This document shows, one piece after another, positions 1-5,035 of a stretch of DNA of 5,035 bases. Positions within the stretch are counted from its first letter, which is position 1; each line of letters begins with the position of its first letter. The stretch lies in assembly GCA_030608825.1 (NCBI GenBank), contig JAUWDL010000132.1, forward strand, positions 1 through 5,035. Reading direction: 5' to 3'. The notes beneath the pieces were generated by a model. That model saw only the letters and a list, made by a program, of their open reading frames with translations, was not told where the DNA came from and searched no databases. Source of the stretch: Gemmatimonadales bacterium. Its GTDB lineage: Bacteria; Gemmatimonadota; Gemmatimonadetes; Palauibacterales; Palauibacteraceae. A program made the position numbers and the translations under genes.

Positions 1-2286
1 CTGGGGCCGGAGAGCGATCGCGCGATCCTCCGCTACAAGGGGAGAACCGCCATCGCGATCGGGGTGGTCCGCCAGTCGAAGGCCAACCTGATCCAGGTCT
101 CGGACCGCATTCAGGCCGAGCTGCCGAAGATCGAGCAGGAGCTGCCGCCGGGCATCGAGCTCAACGTCGGCTTCGACAGCTCCATATTCGTACGTCGCTC
201 GATCGAGGAAGCCCAGGACACTCTCCTCCTGGCCGGTTTCCTGGTCGTCATGATCATCTTCGTCTTCCTCAGGAACCTGAGGGCCACGATCATTCCCGGT
301 CTGGCGATCCCCACCTCGATCATCGCCGCGTTCGGTGTGATGTATTTCCTCGGCTTCACCATCAACAACCTGACCCTGCTCGCCCTCATCCTCTCCATCG
401 GTATCGTCGTCGACGATGCCATCATCGTGATGGAGAACGCGTACCGGCATCAGGAGGAGTTGGGAGAGAGCCCCACGGAAGCCGCGATGCGGGGGACGAG
501 CGAGATCGCGTTCGCGGTCATCGCGACGACGGTCGCTCTGGTGGCCGTGTTCTCGCCGCTTGCCTTCCTGCGCGGAACCACGGGAAGGCTGTTCAGCGAG
601 TTCGGCCTCTCGATGACGGCCGCCGTGGTGGTCTCCTCCTTTGTCGCGCTCACGCTCACCCCGATGCTGTGCGCGAAGATCCTGCGGGTCCCGGAGAGCC
701 ACGGCAGGCTGTTCAATGCCTTCGAGCGGGCCTTCCTGCGGATCGCCGAGCTCTACCGCACGAGCCTGAAGTGGGCGGTGCGCCACCGGCGCTACGTGCT
801 CCTCGGCGCCTTCGCCACGGTCTTCCTTGCCGTCTTCGTCTTCAAGGCCCTGAAGCGCGAGTTCGTGCCGCCCGAAGACCAGGGGTACTTCGTGGCGATC
901 ACCGTGGCGCCGGAGGGGGCATCCCTCGAGTACACCGACGAGTATCAGCGGCAGATCGAGAAGATTCTCCTCGGCGTTCCCGAGATCGAGCACCTCTTCA
1001 GCGTGATCGGGTGGGGAGGACGGGTGAACGGTGCCATCGCCTTCGCCCGCTTCTCGGACTGGGATGACCGCGACCGCTCGGTGCAGGAGATCATCTCGGA
1101 AATCCAGCCCCAACTGTTCGCGATTCCGGGAGTCTTCGCCTTCGCGAACAACCCGCCCGCGTTCGGCTGGGGCAGTCCGGTCAACTACGTCGTGCGCAAT
1201 CCGAACTTCGACTCGCTTGGTGTCGGGATGGATCGTTTCGTGGCGAGAGCGCGCCAGATCCCGGGACTGGTCAACGTCGACACGAACCTCCGCATCAACA
1301 AGCCCGAGCTCACGGTGATCTACGATCGTGACCGGGCGGAAGACCTGGGCGTGTCGATCGCCGACATGGCGAGCACCCTCCAGACGATGCTCGGAGGGCG
1401 GGAGGTCAGCACCTTCACCCGCGAGAACAAGCTCTACGAGGTGATCGTTCAGATGTCACCGGACGCCCGGGCCACGCCGAGCGACATGACAGGCCTCTAC
1501 GTCCGGGGGAGGGACGGTTCGCTGGTGGGCCTGGACGCGCTGGTTCGCGTGGAGGAGACGGTCAGCCCGCGTCAGCTGAACCACTACTCGAGGGTGCGCT
1601 CGTTCACCCTCACCGCCGGCCTCACCCCGGGCTTCACGCTCGGAGAGGCGCTGGACTCCCTGAGCGCGGCGGCGGCCGAGGTCCTGCCGCGCGGGAGCAC
1701 GACGGCCCTGGCGGGAGACTCGCGAGAGCTGGAGGAGAGCGGCTCCGCCCTCCTCTTCGCCTTCATCCTCGCGCTCGTCGTCGTCTACATGGTGTTGGCG
1801 TCCCAGTTCGAGTCGCTGGTCCACCCGTTCACGATCCTGCTCTCCGTGCCGTTGGCGGTGACGGGCGCGCTGACCACGCTTCTGATCGCCGGCTCCACGC
1901 TCAATCTGTTCAGTCAGATCGGGATGGTGCTTCTCGTAGGCCTCTCGACGAAGAACTCCATCCTGCTCGTCGAGTACGCGAACCAGTTGAAGGAGCGCGG
2001 GCTGGACACGGTGGAGGCGATCCTCGAAGCCGGTCGGATTCGTCTGCGGCCGATCCTGATGACCTCCGTCGCCACGATCTCGGCGATCATGCCGATCGCC
2101 CTGGGACTGGGGGCCGGCTCGGCTAGCCGGCGCCCGTTGGGGTATGCGATCCTCGGAGGGATGCTCGTGTCGACGACCCTGACGTTGTACCTCGTACCTG
2201 TCGTCTACATCGTGCTCGATGGCCTGCTCGCCCGGCTGCGAAGCCGACGGGGGGCGCCGGCGCTCGAGCCTGTGGAGGCTAGATGA
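1..2286 (+). CDS. RND multidrug efflux permease, HAE-1/AcrB type, 5'-truncated by window edge
   Basis: This is the inner-membrane proton antiporter of a tripartite efflux pump, which moves amphiphilic compounds from periplasm or membrane towards an outer-membrane channel. The frame is open from base 1, so the gene began before the window. 761 codons before the stop are visible, and by alignment from memory with AcrB (about 1050 residues) roughly the first 270 are missing (TM1 and the first porter subdomains). The visible part gives TM2-TM4 (codons about 74-144), TM5-TM7, a large periplasmic loop (about 285-580), then TM8-TM12 (about 581-740). Proton-relay residues are intact: Asp138-Asp139 in VVDDAIIVMEN (AcrB D407/D408) and Lys651 in GLSTKNSILLVEYA (AcrB K940). 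The RLRPILMTS motif carries the probable R971 equivalent (codon at 2047-2049). An in-frame GTG at 64 is internal to the fold and is not the start. The stop overlaps the start of the downstream adaptor gene, so the two are cotranslated partners. Family assignment is firm; substrates cannot be inferred. Confidence 0.96.
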   Translation: MGPESDRAILRYKGRTAIAIGVVRQSKANLIQVSDRIQAELPKIEQELPPGIELNVGFDSSIFVRRSIEEAQDTLLLAGFLVVMIIFVFLRNLRATIIPGLAIPTSIIAAFGVMYFLGFTINNLTLLALILSIGIVVDDAIIVMENAYRHQEELGESPTEAAMRGTSEIAFAVIATTVALVAVFSPLAFLRGTTGRLFSEFGLSMTAAVVVSSFVALTLTPMLCAKILRVPESHGRLFNAFERAFLRIAELYRTSLKWAVRHRRYVLLGAFATVFLAVFVFKALKREFVPPEDQGYFVAITVAPEGASLEYTDEYQRQIEKILLGVPEIEHLFSVIGWGGRVNGAIAFARFSDWDDRDRSVQEIISEIQPQLFAIPGVFAFANNPPAFGWGSPVNYVVRNPNFDSLGVGMDRFVARARQIPGLVNVDTNLRINKPELTVIYDRDRAEDLGVSIADMASTLQTMLGGREVSTFTRENKLYEVIVQMSPDARATPSDMTGLYVRGRDGSLVGLDALVRVEETVSPRQLNHYSRVRSFTLTAGLTPGFTLGEALDSLSAAAAEVLPRGSTTALAGDSRELEESGSALLFAFILALVVVYMVLASQFESLVHPFTILLSVPLAVTGALTTLLIAGSTLNLFSQIGMVLLVGLSTKNSILLVEYANQLKERGLDTVEAILEAGRIRLRPILMTSVATISAIMPIALGLGAGSASRRPLGYAILGGMLVSTTLTLYLVPVVYIVLDGLLARLRSRRGAPALEPVEAR
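2274..2278 (+). promoter_or_regulatory. Ribosome binding site of the adaptor gene, inside the permease gene
   Basis: GGAGG lies within the last codons of the permease. Two successive ATG codons follow, at 2283 and 2286. The gap is 4 bases to the first and 7 to the second, so the second ATG has the better spacing. The stop TGA at 2284-2286 overlaps both starts (ATGATG), a typical arrangement for translational coupling. The two possible proteins differ by one methionine. Confidence 0.7.
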
Positions 2287-3386
2287 TGAACATTCGGAGT
2301 GAGTCGGCGGCAGGGGCGCTGCCCCTGCTGCCCCTGCTGCTCCTGCCGCTGGGGCTCGGCGCTGCGGCGTGCAGCGCCGACTCGAGCGAAGGCGCCGCCG
2401 GAGGCGGGCCGCCGCCGGGGATGCCGGTAGAGGTGGCGATCGCCCAGGAACAGACCGTGGTCGAGAGGATCCTGGCGACCGGCCAGATCGAGGCCGTGCA
2501 GTCGATCGAGCTTCGCCCCGATGTCGAGGGGCGCATCGTCCAGATCCTGGTCCGCGAAGGGGCGGAGGTCCGCCGCGGCACGCCTCTCTTCAAGGTGGAC
2601 GATGCCGAGCTCAAGGCCCAAGTCGCCCGCCTTCAGGCTCAGCGGGATCTGGCCGCCCAGGCGCTGGCGCGTACGCAGGCCCTGATCGAGGAGAAGGCCA
2701 CCTCGCCGGCGCAGCTGGATGAAGCCGAGGCGAACGCCAGAAGCACTCAGGCCGAGCTGGATCTCCTCGAGGTGCGACTCGAGCGCACCGTTGTGAGCGC
2801 TCCCTTCTCCGGGGTCGTCGGCGAGCGTCTCGTGAGCGTGGGCGACTACGTGAACCGGACGAGCGCCCTCACGACGCTGCAGACCGTGGACCCACAGAGG
2901 GCGAGCTTCCGGGTGCCCGAGAGGCACGCGCAGGCGTTGGCCGTCGGCCAGAAGGTGTCCTTCCGAGTGGCGGCCGTCGTCGAGCGCGAGTTCATCGGGG
3001 ACGTGGAGTTCGTGGATCCGGTCGTCAGCCTTCCGAGCCGCACGATCACCGTGAAGGCCAGGGTGCCGAACCCGGACCGCTACCTGAAGCCGGGCATGTT
3101 CATCGAGGCGAGCCTGGCGACCGAGGAGCGCCCGCATGCCGTCGTGGTTCCGGAGGACGCGATCCTCCCGCTCTCGGGCGCCGACTACGTCTGGGCGATC
3201 ACCGAAGGCCAGGCCACGCGCCGGCAGGTGGAGCTAGGCATTCGTACACCAGGCTTCGTGGAGCTCAGGGCGGGCGCCGCGGCGGGAGACACGGTGGTGG
3301 TCGGCGGTCTGGAGCGCCTCTCTGAAGGCGTCCCGGTGATGGCCATCCTGGTCGACAGGAGCCCTGCCGAGAGCCCCTCTCCCTGA
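2283..3386 (+). CDS. RND pump periplasmic adaptor (membrane fusion protein, AcrA/MexA-HlyD family), probable lipoprotein
   Basis: This is the periplasmic subunit that links the RND permease to an outer-membrane channel. The 367-residue product has the family layout. An N-terminal hydrophobic Leu/Pro-rich segment (about 11-29) ends in a lipobox-like Ala-Ala-Ala-Cys with Cys30, suggesting a lipid anchor as in AcrA. A Gly/Pro linker follows (40-47). The first lipoyl half is about 72-108 (motif VEGRIVQILVREGAEVRRGTPL). A short alpha-helical hairpin rich in Ala, Gln and Glu spans about 107-168. The second lipoyl half is 169-200 (VSAPFSGVVGERLVSVGDYV), the beta-barrel about 205-282 (LKPGMFIEASL near its end), and the membrane-proximal domain about 284-356 (VVVPEDAIL). 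The gene overlaps the permease stop by 4 bases (1 base if ATG 2286 is used), so the two form one operon. The adaptor is second, whereas acrA normally precedes acrB. The helical hairpin is short, as in RND adaptors generally. Substrate is unknown. Confidence 0.95.
   Translation: MMNIRSESAAGALPLLPLLLLPLGLGAAACSADSSEGAAGGGPPPGMPVEVAIAQEQTVVERILATGQIEAVQSIELRPDVEGRIVQILVREGAEVRRGTPLFKVDDAELKAQVARLQAQRDLAAQALARTQALIEEKATSPAQLDEAEANARSTQAELDLLEVRLERTVVSAPFSGVVGERLVSVGDYVNRTSALTTLQTVDPQRASFRVPERHAQALAVGQKVSFRVAAVVEREFIGDVEFVDPVVSLPSRTITVKARVPNPDRYLKPGMFIEASLATEERPHAVVVPEDAILPLSGADYVWAITEGQATRRQVELGIRTPGFVELRAGAAAGDTVVVGGLERLSEGVPVMAILVDRSPAESPSP
2311..2336 (+). repeat. Inverted repeat with duplicated arm near the start of the adaptor gene
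   Basis: CAGGGGC at 2311-2317 is followed by two copies of its reverse complement, GCCCCTG, at 2321-2327 and 2330-2336. The first pairing gives a 7-bp stem with a 3-base loop, and the second is an alternative with a 12-base loop. It starts 28 bases after the first ATG and encodes the hydrophobic core of the signal sequence, whose Leu/Pro codon repetition (CTGCCCCTG) explains the duplication. A role in translation is possible but may be incidental. Confidence 0.5.
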
Positions 3387-3391
3387 CTTGA

Positions 3392-3440
3392 GGTCCGCTG
3401 ACTTACGGCCGGACCGGCTCTTGGGCGCCGCCCGAGTTTA
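3392..3440. terminator. Candidate bidirectional terminator between convergent genes
   Basis: The gap between the two convergent stop codons is only 51 bases and is rich in inverted repeats. GGTCCG (3392-3397) pairs with CGGACC (3410-3415). GCCGG (3408-3412) and CCGGC (3414-3418) form an 11-bp palindrome. The best candidate is a 7-bp stem of 3420-3426 with 3430-3436, including one G-T wobble, with a 3-base loop. It is followed by TTTA, which is a weak U tract for the plus strand and contains the minus-strand stop codon. The first two structures share bases, so only some can form at once. The short T run makes intrinsic termination plausible but not certain. Confidence 0.45.
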
Positions 3441-4004
3441 GTTCAGGTACTTGTCGGGGATCTCGTTGTCGTCCCGTTCCTGATCCCACGCGATGTTCAC
3501 GATCCACCAGCGGGTGCCGTCCCAGAAGAGCTGTATGCTGTTGATCCCGCGCTGGATGGGGCCTTCACCCTCTTCAATCCTGCTCTCGTAGGCGCTGAAC
3601 GCGTGGGCGACGTTGCCGAACTCTTCGGTGACCCGGCCGATCTCGCTCTCGAAGAAGCCGACCTCCTCCAGCTGCGCCCCGGCTCGCGAGACGTACTCCT
3701 CGGGTGACCACACCACGTGCCGAATGCTGCCGTCAGGCGTGACGACCGAGGGAATCAGGTGCGCCTGCGCAAGGAAGAGCGATCGAAACCGGTTCCAGTC
3801 CCGCTCCTGGCCGGCCGGTCCCGAGATCACGTCGTAGAGAGCCGCGATGATCGCGTCGATCGACTCGACGTCATCGGAGTCGGCGTCCAGGGGTTCCTGT
3901 GCCAGTAGCGGCGTGGTGGAGCCGAGAAGGATGGCCGTCAGAAGCGTCGCTCGGAGGATTCCCGCCGGCCGCCGCCACGCGGCCACGCACGACTTCGGTT
4001 TCAT
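3438..4004 (-). CDS. Secreted NTF2/SnoaL-like family protein, function unknown
   Basis: The 188-residue product begins with a Sec-type signal peptide: basic residues at 2, 4, 11, 12 and 18, a hydrophobic stretch about 19-34, and a likely signal peptidase I site after Ala35 (PLLA before QEP). The mature part reads as a small cone-shaped NTF2-like domain. It has an opening helix (about 47-62, ESIDAIIAALYDVISG), a W-x-R-F-R segment (70-74) followed by the LFLAQAHLIP stretch, then strands ending in the characteristic SIQLFWDGTRWWIVNIAWDQE region (156-176). This pattern resembles exported proteins annotated as 'nuclear transport factor 2 family' in several Gram-negative phyla. Some NTF2-like proteins are enzymes and others bind small ligands; no catalytic dyad can be assigned here. 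The start is ATG at 4002-4004, with GGAG (4012-4015, complement) 7 bases upstream. It is convergent with the pump operon and divergent from the dehydrogenase, so it is probably transcribed alone. Confidence 0.85.
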   Translation of the reverse strand: MKPKSCVAAWRRPAGILRATLLTAILLGSTTPLLAQEPLDADSDDVESIDAIIAALYDVISGPAGQERDWNRFRSLFLAQAHLIPSVVTPDGSIRHVVWSPEEYVSRAGAQLEEVGFFESEIGRVTEEFGNVAHAFSAYESRIEEGEGPIQRGINSIQLFWDGTRWWIVNIAWDQERDDNEIPDKYLN

Positions 4005-4048
4005 TCTCCTGCTCCGTTTCGGGTGAGCGTTGAAGTTCGACCTTCCAT

Positions 4049-4076
4049 ATTATCCGTCGCTGTAGACGCCGTCCAA
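4049..4076 (-). promoter_or_regulatory. Candidate sigma70-like promoter of the NTF2-like gene
   Basis: Read on the minus strand, TTGGAC (4071-4076) is followed after 16 bases by GATAAT (4049-4054), which matches 5 of 6 bases of the -10 consensus. TAATAT (4047-4052) with an 18-base spacer is an alternative. This is the only AT-rich spot in the gap. It would start transcription roughly 35-40 bases before the ATG, leaving room for the ribosome binding site. The -35 match is poor (3 of 6). The assignment is inference from spacing and base composition. Confidence 0.45.
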
Positions 4077-4106
4077 GACTATCCGTCGCTGTGAGCGCCG
4101 TCCAAG
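4049..4106. repeat. Two tandem 29-bp direct repeats in the divergent intergenic region
   Basis: Unit 1 is 4049-4077 and unit 2 is 4078-4106, with no spacer between them. They match at 25 of 29 positions. Identical blocks are TATCCGTCGCTGT (13 bases) and CGCCGTCCAAG (11 bases). The four differences are all transitions, three of them consecutive (AGA versus GAG). Each unit, read on the minus strand, contains TTGGAC, a 16-base spacer and GATA(A/G)T. The duplication therefore copies a promoter-like module, or a pair of binding sites for a regulator. No third copy is visible on either side. Confidence 0.85.
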
Positions 4107-4127
4107 CTGGCCCCACTCGGGCGGTCG

Positions 4128-4150
4128 GCGGACCGGGGAGAGCGGACCGG
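4128..4150 (+). repeat. Duplicated GCGGACCGG motif upstream of the dehydrogenase
   Basis: GCGGACCGG occurs at 4128-4136 and again at 4142-4150, 14 bases apart. Both copies are followed by purine-rich G/A runs. The second copy runs directly into the ribosome binding site of the dehydrogenase gene. It could be a small duplication or part of an operator in the 5' untranslated region, but a composition effect in GC-rich DNA is also possible. Confidence 0.5.
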
Positions 4151-4153
4151 AGG
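4149..4153 (+). promoter_or_regulatory. Ribosome binding site of the aldehyde dehydrogenase gene
   Basis: GGAGG lies 5 bases before ATG 4159 inside a purine-rich run (GGAGGGGAGA). This supports ATG 4159 over the internal GTG at 4225 and ATG at 4237, which have no comparably good upstream sequence. The choice matters because the N-terminus is longer than I recall for GabD2 relatives. Confidence 0.7.
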
Positions 4154-4158
4154 GGAGA

Positions 4159-5035
4159 ATGAGTCACAACAGCCCTGCCCCCGCAGACCGACCTGCCACG
4201 GGCGCGGTACGGGGAACGGGATCCGTGGATGCGGCGATGCTCGAGCGGGTCGCCTCCCGCCTCGCGCCGGTGAGAGAGCCGGGCGAGACGATTGCCGTCG
4301 AGATCCCGTTCACCGGAGACACCCTGGGAAGAGTACCGCATGCCATGCCGGCCGACGTCAGGGCGGCCGCGCTTCGCGCCCGAGACGCACAGCCCGGGTG
4401 GGCGTCGACCCCCTTCGACGAGAGAGCACAGGCGTTTCTGCGCCTTCACGACTTGCTCCTCGAGCAGCGTGACGAGGTCTTGGACCTCGTGCAGCTGGAG
4501 ACGGGCAAGGCGAGAGCACACGCGTACGAGGAAGTCGCGGACGCCGCCGTCGTGGCCCGCTACTACGCCCTGCACGGCGGGAAGCACCTGAAGCCTCGGA
4601 AACGAAGAGGCGCGATCCCGGGTCTCACCGTCGCCTGGGAGCATCGCCATCCCGTCGGCCTCGCCGGGTTGATCGCGCCGTGGAACTACCCGCTCAGCCT
4701 GGCGATCAGCGACTCGATCCCGGCCCTGCTCGCCGGAAACGCGGCCCTCTTGAAGCCGGACCCGAAGACCCCGTTCACGGCGCTGTGGGCCGTCGACCTC
4801 CTGTACCGAGCCGGCCTGCCTGCCGATCTTCTGCAGGTGGTCGTGGGGGACGAGGACACGGGATCGGCGGTGGTCGAAGAGGTGGACTACCTCTCGTTCA
4901 CAGGGAGCACGGCAGTGGGCCGGGTCGTGGCCGGTCGGGCCGGAGAGCGCCTCATAGGCTTCAGCCTGGAGCTCGGCGGCAAGAACCCGATGCTCGTGCT
5001 GGCGGACGCTGACCTGGATGCCGCCGCACGGGGTG
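4159..5035 (+). CDS. gabD2: Aldehyde dehydrogenase, GabD2-like (succinate-semialdehyde dehydrogenase), 3'-truncated by window edge
   Basis: Members of this family oxidise succinate semialdehyde to succinate with NAD(P)+ in the cytoplasm, feeding GABA or 2-oxoglutarate-derived carbon into the TCA cycle. The frame stays open from ATG 4159 to the window end (292 codons), against a usual length of about 500. Visible motifs are PWNYP with the oxyanion Asn176, LKPD with cofactor-binding Lys199 (23 residues later, as in ALDH2 N169/K192), FTGST (247-251) of the Rossmann fold, and ELGGKNPM with general base Glu271. The catalytic Cys, expected near codon 305, lies just beyond the edge. Recalled sequence of Mycobacterium tuberculosis GabD2 shares blocks such as LKPRK, SDS(I/V)PAL(L/V)AGNA, LLYRAGLP and RLIGFS-ELGGKNPM, which is why I prefer GabD2 over other ALDHs. 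Residues 1-21 (Ala/Pro-rich) seem to extend beyond that homologue. No partner GABA transaminase is visible, so the substrate is inferred from similarity only. Confidence 0.9.
   Translation, partial: MSHNSPAPADRPATGAVRGTGSVDAAMLERVASRLAPVREPGETIAVEIPFTGDTLGRVPHAMPADVRAAALRARDAQPGWASTPFDERAQAFLRLHDLLLEQRDEVLDLVQLETGKARAHAYEEVADAAVVARYYALHGGKHLKPRKRRGAIPGLTVAWEHRHPVGLAGLIAPWNYPLSLAISDSIPALLAGNAALLKPDPKTPFTALWAVDLLYRAGLPADLLQVVVGDEDTGSAVVEEVDYLSFTGSTAVGRVVAGRAGERLIGFSLELGGKNPMLVLADADLDAAARG

Larger units (their letters stand above)
4005..4158. other. Divergent intergenic control region
   Basis: These 154 bases separate two genes that point away from each other, so both promoters should lie here. 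For the minus-strand gene a promoter-like pair is visible within the 29-bp repeats. For the plus-strand dehydrogenase I see no convincing hexamer pair: TTGAAG (4030-4035) sits only 12 bases before TATTAT (4048-4053), which is too close for sigma70. No small ORF, tRNA or riboswitch-like structure was recognised. Confidence 0.6.

Noticed and set aside
14..21. GCGATCGC octamer palindrome resembling the cyanobacterial HIP1 site
   Set aside because: There is a single copy within coding sequence, which is no evidence for HIP1 enrichment or a cyanobacterial origin.
2113..2131. Perfect 7-bp inverted repeat GCCGGCT/AGCCGGC with a 5-base loop inside the permease
   Set aside because: It lies in the conserved TM11-TM12 coding region, with no T tract and no gene boundary. 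It is expected by chance in GC-rich coding DNA.
64..2286. Treating GTG 64 as the true start of the permease
   Set aside because: The frame is open back to base 1, and the upstream codons continue the AcrB-like porter domain. TM1 is missing, so the real start is outside the window.
2205..3137. 310-codon minus-strand open frame opposite the adaptor gene
   Set aside because: The translation is rich in Arg, His, Leu and Gly with no recognisable domain. It lies fully opposite well-supported permease and adaptor sequence, so it is an antisense shadow of GC-rich codons.
4049..4106. Possible CRISPR array from the 29-bp repeats
   Set aside because: There are only two units and they abut with no spacer between them. 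There are no cas genes nearby.
3871..4650. 259-codon minus-strand open frame across the intergenic gap and dehydrogenase
   Set aside because: It overlaps the start of the NTF2-like gene in another frame and the dehydrogenase on the opposite strand. The product is low-complexity Arg/Gly-rich sequence without motifs.
4680..5012. 110-codon plus-strand open frame within the dehydrogenase region
   Set aside because: It runs in a different frame from the one carrying the aldehyde dehydrogenase motifs, and its translation is Gly/Arg/Pro-rich noise.

Overview
This window comes from a GC-rich Gram-negative bacterium. The evidence is an inner-membrane RND efflux pump with its periplasmic adaptor, a Sec-type signal peptide on another gene, and a strong preference for G or C at third codon positions. 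The gene styles (secreted NTF2-like protein, GabD2-type dehydrogenase, RND pump) would fit Gemmatimonadota, Acidobacteriota or a related soil or marine lineage. That placement is inference only, because there is no rRNA or marker gene here.

Layout. Bases 1-2286 (+) hold the 3' three quarters of an HAE-1/AcrB-type RND permease, cut by the left edge. It overlaps an AcrA/MexA-type membrane fusion protein (2283-3386, +), which reads as a lipoprotein. The order permease then adaptor is the reverse of the usual acrA-acrB order. A 51-base convergent gap (3387-3437) is almost filled with small inverted repeats and probably ends transcription from both sides. A secreted NTF2/SnoaL-like protein of unknown function follows on the minus strand (3438-4004). 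A divergent 154-base gap (4005-4158) holds two tandem 29-bp repeats that each carry promoter-like hexamers facing the minus-strand gene. It also holds a short duplicated GC-rich motif just before the next ribosome binding site. From 4159 to the right edge runs the first 292 codons of an aldehyde dehydrogenase resembling NADP-dependent succinate-semialdehyde dehydrogenase GabD2. It has no stop inside the window, so a search for closed ORFs would miss it.

How the genes work together. The permease and adaptor form two of the three parts of a tripartite drug or amphiphile exporter driven by the proton gradient. The outer-membrane channel is not in view and may lie upstream or elsewhere. The NTF2-like gene and the dehydrogenase share a divergent control region, but nothing in the sequence ties their functions to each other or to the pump.

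I do not see a clearly new system. The most unusual items are the duplicated promoter-like repeat at 4049-4106, the altered hydrophobic-trap residues in the RND permease, and the reversed pump gene order.
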